DNA from: JBHYDC01 sp051861205
GTDB lineage: Bacteria; Pseudomonadota; Alphaproteobacteria; Rhizobiales; Pleomorphomonadaceae
Direction: 5' to 3'
NCBI GenBank assembly: GCA_051861205.1
Contig: JBHYDC010000027.1
Span: 1 to 36,896 of the forward strand
Length of the DNA: 36,896 nt
Below are positions 32,198 through 36,896 of the stretch, one piece after another. A program made the translations under genes and the position numbers. Below the pieces are notes generated by a model. The model did no database searches and was not told where the DNA came from. It saw nothing but the letters and a program-made list of their open reading frames with translations. Position 1 is the first letter of the stretch; the number at the start of each line of letters is the position of its first letter.

Positions 32198-32423
32198 TCG
32201 CCTCGAACAGCCGTCGCAGGGCGAATGAACGGGCGATGCTCACCAGTGTGAAGATCGCGCCGATCGTCAGGTTCTGCTCAAGCGTCGTGTGCAGCCCGAA
32301 CAGCGGGAAGACAAGCATCTGCGTGCCGACGGCAAGCCCATAGCCCACTGCGACGTTGGCGAGGGACTCGACCAGTGACATGGCGCGCGATTGCTTCGTA
32401 CAATTCCCTTCGGTTTGTTTCAT
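32133..32423 (-). CDS. DUF7220-like small membrane protein of prophage
   Basis: A 96-residue protein starting MKQTEGNCTKQSRAMSLVESLANVAVGYGLAVGTQMLVFPLFGL. Two hydrophobic segments (residues ~18-41 and ~50-65, IGAIFTLVSIARSFALRRLFE) suggest a small inner-membrane protein. The SRAMSLVE-N-A-GY pattern and RSF-LRRLFE end match short DUF7220-type phage proteins. The last ~25 residues (RVASRSGGHAGHEEPAPPRR) overlap the RelE toxin gene and may be an artefact of the toxin insertion. ATG 32423 is the plausible start; the longer frame to 32834 crosses the CIA30 gene and is not supported. Confidence 0.7.
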   Translation of the reverse strand: MKQTEGNCTKQSRAMSLVESLANVAVGYGLAVGTQMLVFPLFGLHTTLEQNLTIGAIFTLVSIARSFALRRLFEAIRVASRSGGHAGHEEPAPPRR

Positions 32424-32459
32424 GTCGGAACCACGGGTAATGCTGATGGGATGCGCATC

Positions 32460-33053
32460 ATGATCAACAGGCGTACAGCCATGGTCTTGCCTGCAGCGAT
32501 GATCGCGACGGGTCTCGAATGGAGCGGGAGCTTGGCCGCAACGACTGAAACAATCGACGACCTGACTCAGAAGTCGCCGCGTGCGAGCAACGGCGCTGCC
32601 TGGGATCTCGTCGCTGATCGCGTCATGGGCGGGGTCTCGAGCGGCACGATGCGGCGCACGGTTGTTCAGGGCCGGGCAGCAATTCAGATGCAGGGCGATG
32701 TGAGCCTCGATAACAACGGCGGGTTTATCCAGATCGCGCTTGACCTCGCGCCCGAAGGGGCCGCGATCGATGCAAGCCGATGGGCAGGCATCGAGATCGA
32801 CGTCATCGGCAACAATGAGAGCTACAATCTGCACCTGCGAACGGCGGAACTAGCCCGGCCCTGGCAGTCCTATCGGCAGAGCTTCATTGCAAGGCCGGAG
32901 TGGCAGACAGTTCGGTTGCATTTCGCCGACTTCGAGGCGCACCGGATCGACGCGCCGCTCAATCTTTCAAGGCTCCGCCGCATCGGCATCGTCGCGATTG
33001 GTCGCGCCTTTCATGCCGACATTGCGATTGGTGGCGTTCGCTTCCACAGCTGA
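32460..33053 (+). CDS. CIA30-domain exported protein, prophage cargo
   Basis: A 197-residue protein. An N-terminal signal-like segment (MINRRTAMVLPAAMIATGLEWSGSLAA, with RR and a hydrophobic core) would send it to the periplasm. The mature part has the CIA30 (NADH:ubiquinone oxidoreductase intermediate-associated protein 30) hallmarks: WDLVADRVMGGVSSGTM, GDVSLDNNGGFIQIALDL, a jelly-roll carbohydrate-binding-like fold, and ending RLRRIGIVAIGRAFHADIAIGGVRF. Bacterial CIA30 proteins are poorly understood. The start is uncertain (32451 or 32460). It sits tail to tail with the methyltransferase gene (87-base overlap) and opposite to DUF7220, an unusual passenger for a phage. Confidence 0.82.
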   Translation: MINRRTAMVLPAAMIATGLEWSGSLAATTETIDDLTQKSPRASNGAAWDLVADRVMGGVSSGTMRRTVVQGRAAIQMQGDVSLDNNGGFIQIALDLAPEGAAIDASRWAGIEIDVIGNNESYNLHLRTAELARPWQSYRQSFIARPEWQTVRLHFADFEAHRIDAPLNLSRLRRIGIVAIGRAFHADIAIGGVRFHS

Positions 33054-34373
33054 TCGGGCGGCGCTGGCTGCCTTCGAGCCCGCAGCCTGCAACCGCTCGG
33101 TTCTTGTCTGCGAGAAGGTCCGTCCGTCGCCATCGAGGATCGCCTCACGTCCGGTATCTGCCTGCCAGCGCTCGATGGCGACATCGACATAGGCCGGGCT
33201 GATCTCCATCGCGAAGACGCGGCGGCCATTGGCTTCGCCCGCCATGATCTGCGATCCCGAGCCCGAGAATGGCTCGTAGCAAAATCCACCGCGCGCCACA
33301 TGCTGGCGCATCGGGATCCCGAACGCGTCGAGCGGCTTCGGTGTCGGGTGATCTGGCCTGTCGTCTTTGGCAAAACTCGGCAGCGCCCAAGTTGACGGCA
33401 GCGTGTCCTCGGCCACTTTTGGCGGCCGGTTCGGGCGACGCCAGCCCATGAAACAGGGCTCGTGCTTCCAGAGGTAATGCGACCGGGTCAGAACGCCGCG
33501 GTCCTTCACCCAGATGATCTGCTGATGGACAAAGGCTCCGGCCTTCTCCCAGCAGGCTTCCAGCATCGCCTGGCGGCGCGAGGCGTGCCAGCAATACCAG
33601 GCGGCATTCTCGGTGATCGCCTCAGCAACGGCCGCCGCGATGAACCCGTCATAGAGTTCCGCGCCCTGGCTGCTGTCATCCCAGGTCACGCCGTAGGAAG
33701 GTGACCAGTCCTTGTTGCGGGTCGGATGGTTCGAGCCGTCGTAATCGACGAGATAAGGCGGGTCCGTGGCGAACAGGATCGCCCGCTCGCCATTCATCAG
33801 GCGACGAACGTCGGCGGCGAGCGTAGCGTCGCCGCAGAGCAATCGGTGATCGCCCAGCGTCCACAGATCGCCGAGGCGAGATGCCGGATTGCGGGGCGGT
33901 TCCGGGATTACGACGGGGGCGACGCCCGCGCCGTCGGATGCCTCGTCGCCCGGTTCCATCGCAAGCAGCCGGTCGAGTTCGCCATCGGAGAAGCCGATCA
34001 GCGACAGGTCGAATTCATCGGCGACGAGTTCCTGCAGTTCGCCGGAAAGCAGCGCTTCGTCCCAAGCCCCGAGTTCGGTCAGCTTGTTGTCGGCGATGCG
34101 GTAGGCACGACGCTGCGCTTCGGTCAGATGATCGAGCACGATGACGGGCGCTTCGGTGAGGCCGAGCTGCGCGGCAGCCATGATCCGGCCATGGCCGGCA
34201 ATGACCTCTCCGTCGCTCGACACCAGCACCGGGACCGTCCAGCCGAACTCCGCCATGCTGGCGGCGATCCTGGCGACCTGGTCCGCGCCATGGGTCTTGG
34301 CGTTGCGCGCATAGGGGCGCAGGCGGTCGAGCGGCCAGGTCTCGATCGCTTCGGGGGCGAAGCTGAGGGTCAT
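32967..34373 (-). CDS. DNA adenine/cytosine-N4 methyltransferase with ParB-like N-terminal domain
   Basis: A 468-residue protein of two parts. Residues ~5-110 are a ParB-like nuclease domain (LDRLRPYARNAKTHGADQVARIAASMAEFG, DGEVIAGHGRIMAA, ADNKL). Residues ~165-430 are a DNA methylase: FATDPPYLVDYDG (motif IV DPPY), HYLWKHEPCFMGW (target recognition region), then EPFSGSGSQIMAGEANGRRVFAMEISPAYVDVAI (motif I FSGSG and the following acidic residue). Motif IV before motif I indicates a beta-class N6-A or N4-C enzyme. No partner nuclease is nearby, so it is an orphan phage methylase. The last ~30 residues overlap the CIA30 gene and may be altered. ATG 34373. Confidence 0.9.
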   Translation of the reverse strand: MTLSFAPEAIETWPLDRLRPYARNAKTHGADQVARIAASMAEFGWTVPVLVSSDGEVIAGHGRIMAAAQLGLTEAPVIVLDHLTEAQRRAYRIADNKLTELGAWDEALLSGELQELVADEFDLSLIGFSDGELDRLLAMEPGDEASDGAGVAPVVIPEPPRNPASRLGDLWTLGDHRLLCGDATLAADVRRLMNGERAILFATDPPYLVDYDGSNHPTRNKDWSPSYGVTWDDSSQGAELYDGFIAAAVAEAITENAAWYCWHASRRQAMLEACWEKAGAFVHQQIIWVKDRGVLTRSHYLWKHEPCFMGWRRPNRPPKVAEDTLPSTWALPSFAKDDRPDHPTPKPLDAFGIPMRQHVARGGFCYEPFSGSGSQIMAGEANGRRVFAMEISPAYVDVAIERWQADTGREAILDGDGRTFSQTRTERLQAAGSKAASAARSAVEANATNRNVGMKGATNRDDADAAEP

Positions 34374-34774
34374 GATGTCCGGCGGTGGCTGGTGGCGGTG
34401 CCGTCAATTGGCGGCTGGATGCCGGATGCCGAACCGGACTCCGTGAAGGGTCCAGGCATGGCAGACGTCCAGAAGGCAAAAAAGCTTGTGTTCGTCAGGA
34501 CTTCGGAGCGGCCATGATTGGCGCTGGACTCTCGCTGGCTTCCCAAAAAATCCGGCCTGCCGCTAGCGACGTTTCGCGCCGCGCCCTCCCGCATAGTTAA
34601 TCCGCCGGGAAGGAACCACGATTTCAGCAGGCGCAGGCCAAATTGGGTTTAATCGGGTGCCGAATTGGTGCGTGCCTCTCCCGAGCTTGGCTGAAATCTA
34701 GCCCGTCACCGCCCGTTTCGTCTCAGCGAAAAGTGTCCGGCGGACATCTTCCGCTGTGCTGCGTGGGTTTTCCT
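34374..34774. other. Gap without a supported gene
   Basis: About 400 bases between the methyltransferase start and the TacT stop. Short frames on both strands show no family resemblance or ribosome binding site. It probably holds the promoter for the minus-strand methyltransferase and residue from the TacAT insertion. No clear hairpin or repeat was seen. Confidence 0.5.
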
Positions 34775-35293
34775 TCACGCATTGATGAGCGCGCGCAGGT
34801 CTTTCAGGAGCAGGAAGAGGTGGAACGGATCGGTCGGGCTGGGCTCGAAGTCGAGGGCCTCGTACCAGGCGCGCGCCTCGTCATCCTTGGCGTGCACGAG
34901 CAGCGCCCGCATCCCGGCGATATCAGCGGCCTGCGAGGTACGACGCAAGGCGTCCTTGAGCAGGGCTCTGCCCAGACCCCGCCCTTGCTCGCGTTTGTCG
35001 ATCGCCAGTCGAGCCAGCAGCATGACTGGGATCGGATGGCGCGCCAGGCCCTTGCTCACTCGGGCCGCAGCGTCGGCATGTTCGATCGCGCCGTAGGTGA
35101 GGCTGTAGTATCCGACAACGCGCAGTCCCTCGCGACAAACAACATAGGTCTGTGCGCTGCCAGCCTTCAGGTTGACCAGCGCATAACGCTTCAGGAACTG
35201 GTCGAGGGGTTCCTTGCCGCAATCGAATGCGTCAACCTCGTGCGAGGCGTCGAGCTTCTCGATCGCCGAATAGGCTTCGTTTGAGGCCGTCAC
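34775..35293 (-). CDS. TacT-type GNAT toxin
   Basis: A 172-residue GNAT-fold toxin of the kind that acetylates charged tRNA. The N-terminal EVDAFDCGKEPLDQFLKRYA (residues ~18-38) is diagnostic of the DUF1778-linked class. Then YYSLTYGAIEH, VMLLARLAIDKREQGRGLGRALLKDALRR with the acetyl-CoA loop (QGRGLG), and a late catalytic Tyr region (AWYEALDFEP). The GTG start at 35293 overlaps the TGA of the antitoxin gene (GTGA). Complete and probably active. It is the only cargo unit that reads in the same direction as the phage operon. Confidence 0.9.
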   Translation of the reverse strand: MTASNEAYSAIEKLDASHEVDAFDCGKEPLDQFLKRYALVNLKAGSAQTYVVCREGLRVVGYYSLTYGAIEHADAAARVSKGLARHPIPVMLLARLAIDKREQGRGLGRALLKDALRRTSQAADIAGMRALLVHAKDDEARAWYEALDFEPSPTDPFHLFLLLKDLRALINA

Positions 35294-35565
35294 TCAAGGA
35301 CGCTCTTTTCCGAAAGCAGTTTGGCCAAGGCGGGCTTGTGCGTCACCGGACGGTCGAGCACGGTCTGGAATGCCTGCCACTGCTCGTCATCCAGGCGGAA
35401 CACCCGCCGATCGAGCAGCGCTTCTTCGGCAGCCTTGATCCCTGCTTCGAGCATGAACTCGGTGACGTTCTTGTGAGAGAACGTTGCGGCGCGCTGCAGC
35501 AGCGCCTTCATGCTTGGCGTGGTGCGCACCTCGATGCGCTCGGACTTGGCTTCGGCTGTGGACAT
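35290..35565 (-). CDS. TacA-type (DUF1778) antitoxin
   Basis: A 91-residue ribbon-helix-helix antitoxin: KSERIEVRTTPSMKALLQRAATFSHKNVTEFMLEAGIKAAEEAL (DNA-binding part, residues ~6-50), then the toxin-binding tail RVFRLDDEQWQAFQTVLDRPVTHKPALAKLL. ATG 35565 is preceded by GGAG with 7 bases between; the frame to 35613 crosses the operator. It overlaps the TacT gene. It should repress the pair through the repeats just upstream. Confidence 0.9.
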   Translation of the reverse strand: MSTAEAKSERIEVRTTPSMKALLQRAATFSHKNVTEFMLEAGIKAAEEALLDRRVFRLDDEQWQAFQTVLDRPVTHKPALAKLLSEKSVLE

Positions 35566-35589
35566 GGCAATTCTCCATTCCTTTCTTGT

Positions 35590-35613
35590 ATCATACGGAC
35601 AATGTACGGACAA
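35590..35613 (-). promoter_or_regulatory. Promoter and repeat operator of the TacA-TacT pair
   Basis: TACGGACAA occurs twice (35594-35602 and 35605-35613), a direct repeat with an 11-base period, about one helical turn. On the minus strand a good -10, TATGAT (35595-35590), touches the first copy, some 25 bases before the antitoxin ATG. Ribbon-helix-helix antitoxins bind tandem repeats of this kind. The -35 is unclear. Confidence 0.55.
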
Positions 35614-35617
35614 GGCA

Positions 35618-36073
35618 TCAATCTCGCTCCAGTTCGGGGAGGTCGCAGACCTGCCGCACCATCTCGATCACATAGCGTCTCGACCGCAGTTTCGGCACGC
35701 GGCGCTGGTTGAGACGCCAGGTAATGACGCACAGCGCATAGATCCAATATTGGTGGGCGGCAGAACGCTGAAGCCCGACCGCCCAGCAGATCGTCTTCCA
35801 GCGTTCCCCGTAGGCACGCATCCAGATGATTTTGCCGTCGATCGGGTCGAGACCCACGGTCCAGCTGAGTGTCTTCTCCATGCGGCTGATCGCGGCGGGC
35901 GATGGCAACACACGCATCGGTTTCGGCTCCTGGCCGACAAGATCGCTGAACTCGTACAACATGGTAGGCCAAGTGCTGAAATAGCCCTGCACCTTCTCCT
36001 CGGGCAGGCGCTTGAGAACATAGGCTGCTTCAGCCAGCCTCTCTTCGACCAGGCTCGGTGTCCATTTCGTCAT
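35618..36073 (-). CDS. DUF6362-type prophage protein, possible regulator
   Basis: A 151-residue protein: WTPSLVEERLAEAAYVLKRLPEEKVQGYFSTWPTMLYEF, SPAAISRMEKTLSWTVGLDPIDGKIIWMRAYGERWKTICWAVGLQRSAAHQYWIYALCVITWRLN, then a basic end. The second half looks like a helix-turn-helix (WKTICWAVGLQRSAAHQYW, residues ~92-110), as in DUF6362 proteins of alphaproteobacterial phages. A late-gene regulator role is possible but not proven. ATG 36073 overlaps the RuvC fragment's stop (ATGA). The TacAT pair lies downstream. Confidence 0.75.
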   Translation of the reverse strand: MTKWTPSLVEERLAEAAYVLKRLPEEKVQGYFSTWPTMLYEFSDLVGQEPKPMRVLPSPAAISRMEKTLSWTVGLDPIDGKIIWMRAYGERWKTICWAVGLQRSAAHQYWIYALCVITWRLNQRRVPKLRSRRYVIEMVRQVCDLPELERD

Positions 36074-36252
36074 CGCACACCTACCTCGGTTTCGATGGCC
36101 CAGAGCAGGAGCGCGATGGCGTCGGCTTCGTTATCGTCAGCCGGTTGATATCCGCGCAGGCGGATGGCGGTCAGCACCGCGTCCTTGCCGGCGTTGCCCT
36201 TGCCAGTGGCAAAGCGCTTGATAGTGCTGACGGCGGACACGCCGATAGCAGA
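36070..36252 (-). pseudogene. Phage RuvC-like Holliday junction resolvase, C-terminal fragment
   Basis: The last ~58 codons of a RuvC-type RNase H-fold nuclease: IGVSAVSTIKRFATGKGNAG, KDAVLTAIRLRGY, and the acidic PADDNEADAIALLLWAIE with the late catalytic Asp pair. The N-terminal two-thirds are gone; homology ends near 36250, where the chromosomal GntR gene begins shortly after. Too short to begin from a normal start codon. It marks the right edge of the prophage remnant. Confidence 0.7.
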
Positions 36253-36273
36253 GCCGCAGACAGGTCGAGAGCT

Positions 36274-36896
36274 CTAACCCATTAGGGTCACCTTGTTCGG
36301 GGCAAAGCTCATCCCGGCGTCCAGCAAATCCGAAATCATCGAAAGAAGTCGCACCGAGGCCGCGCTTGCTGATTGTGCGTCTTGCCGACGTACTCCCGAA
36401 ACGAGATCGGGCAGAAGCTGTGCAGAAAGCGTGACCAAATGCTGAAACCCTGCGGGATCGATTGGCAGAAAGAGTTCTTCTAGCGAACTGCCAATTGCGG
36501 CGCGAAAATGAGGGTTTCCCGAGGCTTGTCCGAGGTCGAGAAGAAAGGCACATAGCGCTTCCCGGAAAGTGGCCGGGGTCGTGCTGGACAATACTCGATC
36601 TACGCATCTCTCCATTACGATTAGATCGGCTGGCGTTCGCCGAGCAACCACGTAGGAACTGGCCGATAGCAGATTGGCTTCCAGAAATTCGAAAAGCCGC
36701 CAAGCCATTCCCGGGTCGCGCAACAAAGTTCTTTTCGCAATGACGTTTAGAACCTCTTCCGGTGCGACGAAGGTTCCGCCTGTCACGCCTCGGCGGACGA
36801 AGAGGTATTCTTCGTCCTCAAGCGTTTTCAGTGCCGCTCGCAGCGTCACGCGCGCGATCCCGAAGGTTTCAGAGAGCTTTCGCTCGGCGGGAAGTT
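36274..36896 (-). CDS. GntR-family (FCD/FadR-type) regulator, 5' end outside window
   Basis: The minus strand is open from the right edge. LPAERKLSETFGIARVTLRAALKTLEDEEYLFVRRGVTGGTFV is a clear GntR winged helix. The effector domain follows (residues ~70-205 of the visible part), with LFEFLEANLLSASSYVVARRTPADLIVMERCVD, FREALCAFLLDLGQASGNPHFRAAIGSSLEELF and a helical end. GntR/FCD regulators commonly control sugar-acid genes, which fits the kdgK, SMP-30 and dehydratase genes now separated from it by the prophage. The stop is TAG at 36274-36276. The first residues are missing. Confidence 0.88.
   Translation of the reverse strand, partial: LPAERKLSETFGIARVTLRAALKTLEDEEYLFVRRGVTGGTFVAPEEVLNVIAKRTLLRDPGMAWRLFEFLEANLLSASSYVVARRTPADLIVMERCVDRVLSSTTPATFREALCAFLLDLGQASGNPHFRAAIGSSLEELFLPIDPAGFQHLVTLSAQLLPDLVSGVRRQDAQSASAASVRLLSMISDLLDAGMSFAPNKVTLMG

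Larger units (their letters stand above)
17165..36252 (-). mobile_element. Defective lambda-like prophage remnant with cargo genes
   Basis: A colinear minus-strand siphovirus packaging-head-tail operon (terminase to tape measure), plus a methyltransferase/RuvC-side module, lies between a truncated SMP-30 gene and a GntR gene. Tape measure and RuvC genes are cut at the two edges. Missing are integrase, repressor, replication, lysis and everything after the tape measure (tail tip, fibres). Cargo genes occupy at least six junctions. The limits are inferred from where phage homology ends. No att repeats were recognised at the edges. Confidence 0.8.

Noticed and set aside
33726..34517. 263-codon plus-strand frame over the methyltransferase gene
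   Set aside because: Antisense to a gene with complete methylase motifs; composition typical of a shadow.
34370..34594. 74-codon minus-strand frame upstream of the methyltransferase
   Set aside because: No ribosome binding site, no resemblance to phage genes, unusual composition.
17100..36290. Attachment-site repeats at the prophage edges
   Set aside because: No matching sequence was seen at the two edges; both edges cut genes, which fits deletions rather than site-specific integration.

Overview
The window looks like an accessory-rich segment of an alphaproteobacterial genome, probably Rhodobacterales-like. The reasons are high GC, an ImuA-ImuB-DnaE2 mutasome cassette behind an alphaproteobacterial-type LexA box (GAAC-N7-GAAC), and sugar-acid and prophage genes of the kind seen in that group. 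No rRNA, tRNA or CRISPR array was found.

Layout. (1) 1-499: 3' end of an IS21-family element (istB plus right end). (2) 525-6299: LexA box and SOS mutasome operon imuA-imuB-dnaE2. (3) 6300-7440: a lower-GC decay zone with a small gene broken by one nonsense codon (LRRERN..VH motif) and the 5' stub of an IS6-family transposase. (4) 7521-13679: a compact catabolic cassette. An IclR regulator, an alpha/beta hydrolase and an SDR dehydrogenase lie on the minus strand. They diverge from an SCP-x-type thiolase, an acyl-CoA synthetase and a two-domain PPC/DUF296 protein on the plus strand. (5) 13777-14459: a second IS6-family transposase pseudogene in the same orientation as the first, so the cassette looks like the passenger of a decayed pseudo-compound transposon. 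(6) 14537-17150: remains of a sugar-acid locus, namely an enolase-superfamily dehydratase pseudogene, an intact 2-keto-3-deoxygluconate kinase and a truncated SMP-30/gluconolactonase. (7) about 17165-36252: a tail- and early-truncated lambda-like (siphovirus) prophage remnant read on the minus strand. (8) 36274-end: a GntR/FCD regulator, again chromosomal.

The prophage core runs, in transcription order, RuvC-like fragment, DUF6362, ParB-domain DNA methyltransferase, DUF7220, small and large terminase, gpW, portal, prohead protease, major capsid, DUF2190, head-tail joining protein, DUF6441, tail terminator, tail tube, tail assembly chaperone and tape measure. Accessory units sit in its gene junctions: a GNAT acetyltransferase, an Xre/MbcA-RES toxin-antitoxin pair, a DUF3489 gene with a small companion, a Phd-RelE pair, a CIA30-domain protein and a TacA-TacT pair. 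All but TacAT face against the phage operon.

The clearest piece of hidden biology is in the tail genes. The chaperone ORF ends on the slippery heptamer A AAA AAC one codon before its stop. The -1 frame then stays open for 107 codons without an early start codon, so a programmed frameshift should make a 231-residue G-GT type fusion. The other notable item is the IS-flanked catabolic cassette, whose enzyme combination I cannot assign to a known pathway. Several genes are visibly broken (capsid/protease frameshift, truncated tape measure, SMP-30 nonsense, dehydratase stops, both IS6 transposases), so the region is in active decay around preserved islands.
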